From: Mesostigma viride
Taxonomy: Eukaryota > Streptophyta > Mesostigmatophyceae > Mesostigmatales > Mesostigmataceae
Length of the DNA: 49,000 nt
NCBI GenBank assembly: GCA_009746045.1
Contig: RPFO01000114.1
Location: 1,511,104 to 1,560,103, forward strand
Direction: 5' to 3'
Under the pieces are notes generated by a model. That model worked only from the letters and a program-made list of their open reading frames with translations, was not told the origin of the DNA and searched no databases. The translations under genes were made by a program, and so were the position numbers. Below are positions 11,401-20,802 of this stretch, one piece after another. The number at the start of each line of letters is the position of its first letter. Positions within the stretch are counted from its first letter, which is position 1.

Positions 11401-14400
11401 TCCCCTTCCCCTTCCCCTTCCCTTCCCCTTCCTTCCCTCCCCCTCCCCCTCCCCCTCCCCCTCCCCTCCCCCTCCCCTCCCCCTCCCCTCCCCTCCCCCT
11501 CCCTCCCTTCCCCTTCCCCTTCCCCTTCCCCTTCCCTTCCCCTTCCCCTTCCCCTTCCCCTTCCCCTTCCCCTTCCCCTTCCCCTTCCCTTCCCTTCCCC
11601 TTCCCCTTCCCCTTCCCCTTCCCCTTCCCCTTCCCCTTCCCCTTCCCTTCCCCTTCCCCTTCCCCTTCCCCTTCCCCTTCCCCTTCCCCTTCCCCTTCCC
11701 TTCCCCTTCCCCTTCCCCTTCCCTTCCCCTTCCCCTTCCCCTTCCCCTTCCCTTCCCCTTCCCCTTCCCCTTCCCCTTCCCCTTCCCCTTCCCCTTCCCC
11801 TTCCCCTTCCCCTTCCCCTTCCCCTTCCCCTTCCCCTTCCCCTTCCCCTTCCCCTTCCCCTTCCCCTTCCCCTTCCCCTTCCCCTCCCCCTCCCCTCCCC
11901 TCCCCCTCCCCCTCCCCTCCCCCCCTCCCCTCCCCCTCCCCTCCCCCTCCCTCCCCCTCCCCCTCCCCCTCCCCCTCCCCCTCCCCTCCCCCTCCCCTCC
12001 CCCTCCCCCTCCCCCTCCCCCTCCCCCCCCCTCCCCTCCCTTCCCTTGACAGTGGAACCATCACCCTTCGTCCATCGTCTTTTCCCCCTCACCAACCCTT
12101 CGCTCCCCCCCCCTCCCCTCCTTCCCCTTCCCCCCCCCCCCCCCTTTTTCCCCACTTGCTTACCTTGCGGCGGCATCGACACTCTTTAACCCCTTTCCCT
12201 TCTTACCTTGCCGCGGCATCCCCCCCATCCCTCCCCCACCCTCCCACGTCCCTTTCCCCCTTCTTACTTGGCAGCGGCGTCGGATCCTGCGCTTTTCTTC
12301 TCCTGGTAGGTGGCGATGATCTCCCGGACGCACGGCGACCGCGGCAGCTCGTACAGCTGGCGGAGGGCACACCGAGTAGTAAGAATGGCACGCCGAATAA
12401 ACTAGATGGCATTTCCAAATCACGTGGAAGGCATGGAATAGCAACTCTGGGCGCGTGGCCTCGGATGCCTGGGCGGATCCATGGCATGTCGAGTACCGCT
12501 AGGGACAGAGTGAAGAAAACGGGTGAAAAAACCAGACATCTAGCCGGCAGGCACCGGATTAAGTGGGCAGTTGGACCGAAGAGATAGAGAGCGACAGACA
12601 TGAACAGATAGACAGATAGAAACACCCATAGAAGTAGACAGAGACAGACATGAACAGATAGACATAGAAACACGCAAAGAATTACGCAAACACAGACACA
12701 CACCAAGCAAAGAAGCACCAAGTAGAAACAATTGAAGTGGCAGGCGAGATACCGTCTCAGGGTACCACTAATCCTATGAACCCGTTATGTCATGGGCTCT
12801 CAGGGTCATGTAGCTCTCATGCACATAAAGGGGAAACTGTCATGCCGTCATGGTAACATCTTCACCACCCAGCCAGCGCCTGAACACTGGGCCCACTTGA
12901 CCTCCCTGGCCGTCTGATGAATTCACTCCGTATTCCCTGTTTCAGCCCCAAACAGTTTTCCCAAACAGCATTCCCTCTGTCAGCCCCAAACAGTTTTCCC
13001 TCTGTCAGCCCCAAACATCAGTCCCTCTGTAAGCCCCAAACATCAGTCCCTCTGTCAGCCCCGAAGAGTATTCCATCTGGCAGCCCCAAACAGCATTCCC
13101 TCTGTCAGCCCCATACAGCATTCCCCTTGTCAGCCCCAAACAGCATTCCCCTTGTCAGCCCCAAACAGCATTCCCTCTGTCAGCCCCAAAGAGCATTCCC
13201 TCTGTCAGCCCCAAACATCATTCCCTCTGGCAGCCCCAAACAACATTCCCTCTGGCAGCCCAAAACATCAGTCCCTCTGTCAGCCCAAAACATCAGTCCC
13301 TCTGTCAGCCCAAAACATCAGTCCCTCTGTCAGCCCCAAACATTAGTCCCTCTGTCAGCCCCAAACAGCAGTCCCTCTGTCAGCCCAAAACATCATTCCC
13401 TCTTTCAGCCCCAAAGAGCATTCCCTCTGTCAGCCCCAAACATCATTCCCTGCACGAACACCACCACCCGCTTACCGCCTCACGGCGATCAGGGTCCCTC
13501 CCTGGTGTATCTCCCGCGGGTGTGGTATGGCCTCACCTTGCATCCCCATCGGCAGACTATGGCTCTGACACATATTGCTCTGATAATTTACCTGATGTAT
13601 TCACTGAACTTCCTTTATTGGTCCCACCCCGACCCCCGCGCTGCTACCTCCACGGCTGGGTGTTCACGTGGCATGGCCTCACCTTGCCCTCCTGTGGCAT
13701 GGCCTCACCTTGCCCTCCTGTGACATGGCCTCACCTTGCCCTCCTTGGCCACCTGGTTCCAGTCAGCCACCAGCTGCCGCTTAAGTATGGAGGGGAAGGG
13801 GATCTTGATGACGCGGCCCCCGGGGCCCGCCTCCGCCTGCAGACGCCGGGATCGACATGCGCAAGTATCAAATGTTTGGGGCAGGATAGACAAGCGCAAG
13901 CATTAACGATAGAATATCACAAGCGCAAGCATCAATTGCTTTGATCAGGATAGACAAGCGCAAGCATTAACGATAGAATATCACAAGCGCAAGCATCAAT
14001 TGCTTTGATCAGGATAGACAAGCGCAAGCATTAACTATTGATAATAGCGCAAGCATGCACTGTTGCGAGCAGGGTTGAGGTACGTGACGAGCGTGGAGAT
14101 GGCGCAAGCATGCACTGTTGCGAGCAGGGTTGAGGTACGTGACGAGCGCGGAGGCGGCGCAGGCATGTTTGTTGTGAGCAGGGTTGAGGCACGTGACAAG
14201 GGTGGAGGCGGCGCAAGTATGTTTGTTGTGAGCAGGGTTGAGGTACGTGAGGAGCGTGGAGGCGGCGCAAGCATGTTTGTTGTGAGCAGGGTTGAGGTAC
14301 GTGAGGAGCGTGGAGGCGGCGCAAGTATGTTTGTTGTGAGCAGGGTTGAGGTACGTGACGAGCGTGGAGGCGGCGCAAGCATGTTTGTTGTGAGCAGGGT

Positions 14401-17278
14401 TGAGGTACGTGAGGAGCGTGGAGGCGGCGCAAGCATGTTTGTTGTGAGCAGGGTTGAGGTACGTGAGGAGCGTGGAGGCGGCGCAAGCATGCACTGTGGA
14501 AATACCACCACTCACTCACGTGCCAGCACGCCACGAAGGGGCTGTTCACGACGGCAACTGGTGCAGCCTCAGACGGTATCTGAGACTACACCACCCTCAC
14601 GTGTTTGTGTCTCAAGTTGGCGCGCGTGCACACGCCTCATGCTTCAACTCTGTGCTATAGATATACATGCCTCTGTGTTATACACATTCCACTCTGTGCT
14701 ATATATAGACCGCGTGCGCCCATGTCACGCAACCAGGGTCTGTCGTGCAGCCATGCCTGTGGTTCAAATGAGCCTACTAGCCACACCGTGTGCGCGCACA
14801 CGTACGAGCGCGCAGCCAGCCACATCGTTGACTTATGCCGCCAGCGTTCCCGTTTCTACTGTACGTCACCCAGCCCACATTTCACACTTTTCTACGTCAC
14901 CCAGCCCACATTTCACACAGCTGTGTTCTCTGTGTTTTCTAGTCGGCTTCGTTCCCGTCATTCAGTGCCATGCAGCCATCGCGTGGGCGCCCACCTCGGT
15001 GGTAAGGCCCAGCTTCCGCCGCTTACGCTGGTCCTGGTCCGCCAGGTCCCCTGCAGGGAGGTGTGACACGAAGGTGTGGGGGGAAGAGGAGGCACCCCGT
15101 CAAGGTATATCGAGTTGAGCGCGTCGAGGTGTACAGAGTTGTAATATGGACGTGTCCAAAGTAGCACGCATACAGATTCCATGGGGGCGGCCCCGAAAGG
15201 GTGGTTGGGCTGGTTGCACACACCGGGCCGAGGGTGGGCTGGATGAGCGCGCGGTGGGCCAAGAATGACCCCAACACACCCTAGTAGAACAATTTAGTCA
15301 TGCACAAGAAAGTCGAGGGGAGTGAGCTTGTGTGAGCGGAGGGCGGCTAAAACTTGAGCGTGAGAAAGGGCGGAGGATGTCGTGTGCATATCGTATAAAT
15401 TGCGTGAGCATCTGCAGGGAGTATTGGGGCCCTTCCGACGGCGGTGTCATCGCGAAAACACGCATAGGATGGTAGCTCGGTACATTACGGCAGCGATAAA
15501 CCGAGCTGCTCGCATCCTAGGCGATGATGCATCGTAGGCGATGATGGTCAGAAAACGGCCCACAGACGGATGTGCCGTGACAAGGCATCCAACCACAACA
15601 GGAAGGCATCCAACCACAACGGCAAGGCATCCAGCCACAACAGCAAGGCATCCAGCCACAACGGCAAGGCATCCAGCCACAACGGCAAGGCATCCAGCCA
15701 CAACGGGAAGGCATCCAACCACAACGGCAAGGCATCCAGCCACAACGGCAAGGCATCCAACCACAACGGCAAGGCATCCAACCACAACAGCAAGGCATCC
15801 AGCCACAACGGCAAGGCATCCAACCACAACGGCAAGGCATCCAACCACAACGGGAAGGCATCCAACCACAACGGCAAGGCATCCAACCACAACGGCAAGG
15901 CATCCAACGGCAACGGATTACAAGCGCAAACTCTCACTGGCCTCACAGTCATAGCTTTGGAGAAGGATCCACTACACTTAGGAGAATACAGTACGCTTGA
16001 AAGGATACGATATACTATACTCAGAAGAATACAGTACACTTGAAAGGATACGATATACTATACTCAGAAGAATACAGTGCGCTTGAAAGGATACGATATA
16101 CTATACTCAGAAGAATACAGTACGCTTGAAAGGATACGATATACTATACTCAGAAGAATACAGTACGCTTGAAAGGATACGATTTACTATACTCAGAAGA
16201 ATACAGTACGCTTGAAAGGATACGATATACTATACTCAGAAGAATACAGTACGCTTGAAAGGATACGATATACTTGGGCAGAAGTCTCGGAACGTGATAT
16301 GCACTGTATACGATATACTACAGTGAATCTACAGTGAAATCGATTGTCTAATGTGGACGCCAGACACCAGCGATTTGGTGAACTTGAGTTTGCATATGAT
16401 ACACACTATGATGTGACGGGTGGCTTATATACTTGTAGTAGTTGTATAGGATATCGTAGTGTGTATCATATAAATGATTAATGATAATTATGATACACAC
16501 AACGATATCCTATACAACTACTACAAGTATATCAGCCACCCGCAGGATACGGATGCCAGTGACTGGGCGCCGCTGCACATGGTGCCCATCTTTTTCAGTT
16601 GGCGTTTGTGCACACTATATCCTATAATCTACATACAAAATACCGACCCGATGCGGATGCCAGCGACTTGCTGCCGCTGCGAGCCCTGCCCGTCTTGGTC
16701 AGGTTGTGCTCCTCGATGAGCTTCTTCCGCTTCAGGATCGACGCCTCGTTGGCCTTCATCAGGCGCGTGCCCGTGACCCATTCGTCGTATCTGGCAGGGA
16801 CCCGCGGTCCGACACAAGATAGGGGGGGCATCACGCATGCCACGGGGTCAAGGTACAGGCATGCCTTTCATGTAGGGGATCAGGCATGCCAAAGGCACCA
16901 ACACAGGGGGCGCACGAACGCCATCGGCATGGTCAGTTCCGCCAGGAGTGCGCGCACCGTGGACCACTTTTTCGTGTATGGACCGCGAAGTTCAGCGCCA
17001 AAATATACGCACCGGGACCGCCCCCTTAAGCCTGCCATAAAAGGATCGTTGAAGATGGGCTGGATTGCAGGTCGATGGGCTAAAAGCGTACTCTATGTCG
17101 CGTGGTTGGCACTCTCCATGAGGCACCCTCCTTGACACTGCTGCATGGCGGCTGCGTTCAACCACTGATACTCAACTACTAATACTTTCACACTCCAACC
17201 TTGCGAAGCCGTAGACCAGCGCAGACTCGAAGCAAACCAAGTCTACTGTAAATTTCCTATACGCACACGGTCTCTTCC

Positions 17279-17375
<97 letters not shown>

Positions 17376-19995
17376 GTGTGTGTGTGTCTCCCCCCCCCCC
17401 CCCCTTCCTCTCCATTGCAAACACCAGCCCCCCCCCCCCCGCAACACTGCCACCCCGCTCCAGCCCCACCCAGACAGGGACTCACCTTTTACTCCACCCC
17501 TGCAGATGTGACCATGTCGCGTCATGGCCAAGACACACAGCGGCCAGGGGGTGGCCAGGGCAGGTAGGAGGATAGAAGTGCAATGTGCCAGGAGTGGGTG
17601 GTGCCAAAAGTGGAAGGTGCCAGAAGTGGAAGGTGCCAGAAGTGGAAGGTGCAGAAGTGGTTGGTGCCCAAATGGTGAAGCCAACAGGAAAGCCAGCCAG
17701 AGGAAGCCACACAAACCAAGGGGACAACCGCAAAGGGGCAACCGCAAGGGGGCAATTACACGCAACCAGCGCTTTGTCAGTCCAGCGCTTGTGGTGGGTG
17801 GGTGGGTGGGTGGGTGGGTGGGTGGGTGGGTGGGTGGGTGGGTGGGTGGGTGGGTGGGTGGGTGGGTGGGTGGGTGGGTGGGTGGGTGGGTGGGTGGGTG
17901 GGTGGGTGGGTGGGTGGGTGGGTGGGTGGGTGGGCGGGCGGGAGGGTGGGTGGGTGAGTGGGTGAGTGGATGGGCCAGCACTGCAATGAACAGAAGTGAT
18001 ATAGAAGGCAAACATGCCACAAAAATGCTACACATTCAGGCTTGCACAGACTACACGGAGATGACACAACGCCCAAGGTGACGGATGATGGCACAACGCG
18101 CAAGGTGACGGATGATGGCACAACGCGCAAGGTGACGGATGATGGCACAATGCGCAAGGTGACGGATAAACAGGAACAGGTGCAAGGCAAAGAACTGGAA
18201 TGTAGACAGACGCGGAGAACGGTATAAGCATGCCTGGCTATCTGCGCATAAATACTGCTGGTGGCCAGGCCAGATACTGCTGGAAACAGATCCTGATGGC
18301 CGCAGTCAGCATGAAAAGTCGATCCGGACAAGATAACACAGCAAGGACATCACGAGCACAGGTATTGGAAACGGAAGAAGGTGAGTGCAAAAGGACCGTT
18401 TTGCTAGCATGCCTGGAACTCACATGTGAACCACTCGGGTAAGTGGGTAGTAGTATGTTTATTTGCCACTTATCAACCCATTCACACATGTGGACCACTC
18501 CACAGTAACCCTTGCGGCGAGAGAAAACGCCTATTAACCAACGGGGAACAAATAGGATGTTAGCCAGTGAGCCTGTGTTAGCATGGAAGGTTTTGTCAAC
18601 AAATGGCAAGCGGCATGTGAAGTGCCCCCTCAACTGGGCAAAGCGACCCCTTGGGGAAGCGATCGCCCTCATGGAGCCTGGCATGATGATCACTGTAATG
18701 GTCACTGTAATGGTCACCCCAGAGAGGGGGTCTCCCTCGTTAGGCCGAGCGTCGTGTACCTTGTAGTGGATGAAAAAGTGCAACACCTTTTTCCGTTCCT
18801 CCACTTTTAGAACCTGGGGGAGATGGAAGGGGATGGGAGACGCAGTACCAGTAGAGACATGACACATGATAAGTTGACCCACTACTATACCGTGGCAGCT
18901 ATACGGTAGCCAGAATAAGGGTAGCTAGTAGCAATCGGTTGACCCACTACTATACCGTGGCAGCTACACGGTAGCGAGAATAAGGGTAGCTAGTATAGGG
19001 TAGCAATCGGTTGACCCACTACTATACCGTGGCAGCTACACGGTAGCGAGAATAAGGGTAGCTAGTATAGGGTAGCAATCGGTTGACCCACTACTATACC
19101 GCGGCAGCTACACGGTAGCGAGAATAAGGGTGGCTAGTATAGGGTAGCAATCGGTTAACCCACTACTATACCGTGACAGCTATCGGGTAGCAAAAATGTA
19201 GCTGCCGGAGCGGACATGCATGCATTGTTCCCCCTGCCAGCTGGCGCTAGTGGTCGGGAGCATGCCACCCCGCGTAGTGGGCAAACCGGGTTCCCACCAA
19301 CGCATCCCTATAGGCTGCCAATGTGCCAAATCAGTGCAAAGGGTTCGTTGCAATCATGCTGGGCATGGACCGTTACTACTGTGCAAGTTTATAATATAAG
19401 AATAATGCTATGAAACTATTACAGAATAAATGTACAATATAAAACTTTGATAGTATAGATGTTTTAGGAAAGGTATTATAGTAAGTTACTATAACTATAC
19501 TATAAGTTACTAGTATAAAGGGCTGGCTATTCTATACCCAGATGAATCAAGGCATCGGATCCATTTAAGTAAACCGAGGAGGCAGGTTAAGCGTCGACCC
19601 CCTTCGGAAACGAGATAGACGTATTCAGCCCCAAGGATAACCTCCCCACGTGGTCTTCCCTCGTCGATTTATTGCCCCGCCTGAATCACCCCCACCCCCC
19701 CACGGATTTTTCATCCCACCCGGTCAACCCATGAAAACGCAACAAAGGCATAATATATATATGCCAGGCTAAACGCGCGATTGACAATGTGTCTTGCGTG
19801 TTTGTCCATAGGCTGCGAAACAGGAAATGCTCTTACCGTCGCCGGGTAAATCATGGGACCGTGGTAAGCCATCACTTCTTCTTTTTCCTTGAACTGAATG
19901 TTAACTGTCATTGTCTTCTTGACCGAGGCGTCTTTACCCTTAGCATTCACATCCTTCTTCCGCGCCATCGCAGCGGGTTTTTCTCCGTGTTCCAT
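8411..19995 (-). CDS. MRG15: MRG15-type chromodomain/MRG-domain protein, complete, ten exons
   Basis: Exons in transcript order: 19995-19837, 18813-18760, 17499-17486, 16790-16648, 15050-14995, 13836-13735, 12356-12268, 10508-10339, 9363-9279, 8477-8411. They total 939 nt, in phase throughout, 312 residues plus stop. Exons 1-4 give the chromo-barrel domain ([39 protein letters not shown]), with aromatic residues in the positions that bind methylated H3K36. Exons 4-5 are a basic linker (RKRRKLGL). Exons 6-10 form the MRG domain ([79 protein letters not shown]). MRG15/Eaf3 proteins belong to NuA4/TIP60 acetyltransferase and Sin3/Rpd3S deacetylase complexes in the nucleus. Length matches the family (about 320-360). 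Nine introns, mostly satellite, make up 92% of the locus. The exon 4 donor (GG|GTCGGT) is atypical; the others are normal. Confidence 0.92.
8697..8726. repeat. (GT)n in MRG intron 9
   Basis: A short GT-rich dinucleotide run in intron 9 (8478-9278). The rest of that intron shows no recognisable element. Confidence 0.8.
9598..9680. repeat. 24-bp tandem repeat in MRG intron 8
   Basis: Three and a fraction copies of a 24-mer containing GCATGTGCATCAAACACTG. Intron 8 covers 9364-10338. Confidence 0.85.
9946..10285. mobile_element. MITE-like element with 21-bp perfect terminal inverted repeats
   Basis: Both ends carry AGTCATCCCCGCGTTAAGTT plus A, perfectly inverted (9946-9966 and 10265-10285), bounding 340 bp inside MRG intron 8. 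The terminal motif recurs internally in inverted orientation at 9988-10007 and 10228-10247. The left end therefore folds into an 18-bp hairpin (CCCCGCGTTAAGTTACGA, 9951-10006). No coding capacity and no obvious target-site duplication, so the superfamily is undetermined. Confidence 0.7.
10858..12045. repeat. 1.2-kb (CCCCTT)n tract in MRG intron 7
   Basis: Nearly 1.2 kb of CCCCTT/CCCTT/CCCCCT variants, with no other sequence. It lies in intron 7 (10509-12267). Because the gene is on the minus strand, the pre-mRNA carries (AAGGGG)n, with runs of three to five G at regular spacing that could form G-quadruplexes. Very long proline- or glycine-rich frames here are artefacts. Confidence 0.95.
12158..12290 (-). 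other. Triplicated 5' splice site of MRG exon 7
   Basis: The exon 7 end and donor (GCCGCTGCCAA|GTAAGAAG) at 12268 are repeated as GCCGCGGCAAG|GTAAGAAG ending at 12207 and GCCGCCGCAAG|GTAAGCAAG ending at 12164. Both decoys keep good donor consensus. Confidence 0.7.
12930..13465. repeat. 25-bp minisatellite in MRG intron 6
   Basis: About 20 copies of a 25-mer around CCCTCTGTCAGCCCCAAACA, with moderate divergence. Intron 6 spans 12357-13734. Confidence 0.9.
13675..13750 (-). other. Triplicated 5' splice site of MRG exon 6
   Basis: The exon end and donor AGGGCAAG|GTGAGGCCATG at 13735 is repeated at 13709 and 13683, exactly 26 bp apart. Using the second donor would add 26 nt and shift the frame. 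Confidence 0.75.
13885..14490. repeat. 64-bp and 54-bp minisatellites in MRG intron 5
   Basis: About two copies of a 64-mer (13890-14035) are followed by about eight copies of a 54-mer (14046-14490) containing GAGCAGGGTTGAGGTACGTG. Because 54 is a multiple of three, all three frames stay open on one strand; this is not coding. Confidence 0.9.
15583..15912. repeat. 21-bp minisatellite in MRG intron 4
   Basis: About 15 copies of a 21-mer around GGCATCCAGCCACAACGGCA. A seven-residue period keeps frames open on both strands without indicating a gene. Confidence 0.92.
15985..16280. repeat. 43-bp minisatellite in MRG intron 4
   Basis: About seven copies of a 43-mer containing GTACGCTTGAAAGGATACGA. 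Confidence 0.9.
16417..16542. other. Long hairpin (53-bp arms) in MRG intron 4
   Basis: 16417-16469 and 16490-16542 are inverted copies, 51 of 53 positions pairing, with a 20-nt loop. It lies next to a degenerate copy of the exon 4 3' edge (about 16543-16590). It is transcribed as part of MRG pre-mRNA and would give a stable dsRNA stem. Confidence 0.8.
17281..17380. repeat. (CT)n microsatellite in MRG intron 3
   Basis: About 100 bp of CT dinucleotide, (GA)n in the transcript, followed by short GT and poly-C runs. Confidence 0.93.
17486..17499 (-). other. 14-nt microexon of the MRG gene
   Basis: The minus strand reads CTGCAG, then the exon GGGTGGAGTAAAAG, then GTGAGT. It supplies Gly-Trp-Ser-Lys and two bases of Arg, placing the chromodomain GW between HYK and YDEWV. 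Skipping it would remove the cage Trp and shift the frame. Both splice sites are strong and the phase is exact on both sides. Confidence 0.88.
17580..17660. repeat. 15-bp tandem repeat in MRG intron 2
   Basis: About four copies of GGAAGGTGCCAGAAGT-like units, diverging at the edges. Confidence 0.7.
17792..17960. repeat. (GGGT)n microsatellite in MRG intron 2
   Basis: About 36 GGGT units followed by decayed variants; (ACCC)n in the sense of the gene. Confidence 0.95.
18062..18170. repeat. 27-bp tandem repeat in MRG intron 2
   Basis: Nearly four copies of a 27-mer containing CGCAAGGTGACGGATGATGG. Confidence 0.9.
18868..19195. repeat. 72-bp minisatellite in MRG intron 1
   Basis: About 4.5 copies of a 72-mer (GGTTGACCCACTACTATACC and onward). 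The first copy lacks about 10 bp. Intron 1 spans 18814-19836. Confidence 0.9.
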
Positions 19996-20802
19996 GGCTA
20001 CAGCCTAGGGGTTGGCCAATTATTCAATAAAATACAGTGACGCTGAGAATATGCAGTCTACAGAATGAAAGCCTCGCGATGAATTCTAAATGTCCCTTGC
20101 ACCACCTGTGCTTCTTTGGAGACGTAGCTGCACATCACTCAGCCTTATTACTTCAAAACCAGCACTTCAGCGGTGGGGCTCGTTGGCGCATGCGATGCTG
20201 GCAAAATGCAGTTGGCAGTTCTACAGCGATGGCGGCAATCAGTTCAAGTGAAACTAACGGATGGGAGATCTTTCCAACTCAACTGGCGTCTGGCACGGGC
20301 GAGATATCCCAAGCGCCCCGAGGCATGTTTCTACTTGTAGTAGGTTCACTCCACTTGGACCACCGCATCCTGGTTGGCGGAGGACCGCACTGCTCCGAGT
20401 TGGCTCCATCCCCTCAATTTGAACTTGTGCCTCGTGGGCTCGTGGCGAGGGCCTCGCGCTTGCAAACGTGGAAGGAACTTTTGGGAACGAAGATTCAACG
20501 ATGGGACTTGCCCTTCTGGGTTGGTTTTGCCTTCACAGTCGGGCGACAATCTGCACAATAGCTAGGGTGGTTCATGGCGGTTCCGTTCATGGCTGCCAGG
20601 GAAATAATGACGCGGAGTTTTCCTGACACGCGTCTTGTTGGTGCACGAAGCGCCCGCGACGTTGGAATACATTCCGGCGACCCGTGTGGCTGTAGTGGAC
20701 AAATTGCTTGTTGTTAGAGGTGCGGGAGATTATTAATCCATGTAACGTGCTGCTAGGATCGGACAATCATCATGTAAAATTACAACTGTTATTATCGAGG
20801 AC
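19996..20802. promoter_or_regulatory. Divergent upstream region between MRG and Lunapark genes
   Basis: 807 bp separate the two start codons. It is the only long non-coding stretch in the window without a tandem repeat or retroelement fragment. It probably holds both promoters and 5' UTRs. No specific motif can be assigned by eye, and the short frames in it look non-coding. Confidence 0.5.

Noticed and set aside
10858-12045. Telomeric repeat
   Set aside because: The unit AAGGGG is not a known telomere type (TTTAGGG or TTTTAGGG would be expected in green algae), it is heterogeneous, and it lies within a gene.
10516-12587. Very long Pro/Phe/Ser/Leu- or Gly/Glu/Lys-rich reading frames on both strands
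   Set aside because: They are translations of the (CCCCTT)n tract, which lacks stops in all frames, and they lie inside MRG intron 7.
17765-17790. Alternative candidate for the missing MRG chromodomain exon (KRWTDK on the minus strand)
   Set aside because: Poor acceptor and too many residues. The 14-nt exon at 17486-17499 fits phase, length and the GW motif exactly.
20037-20561. Plus-strand open frame of 174 codons between MRG and Lunapark
   Set aside because: No domain, no splice support and a position in the shared promoter region; likely chance.
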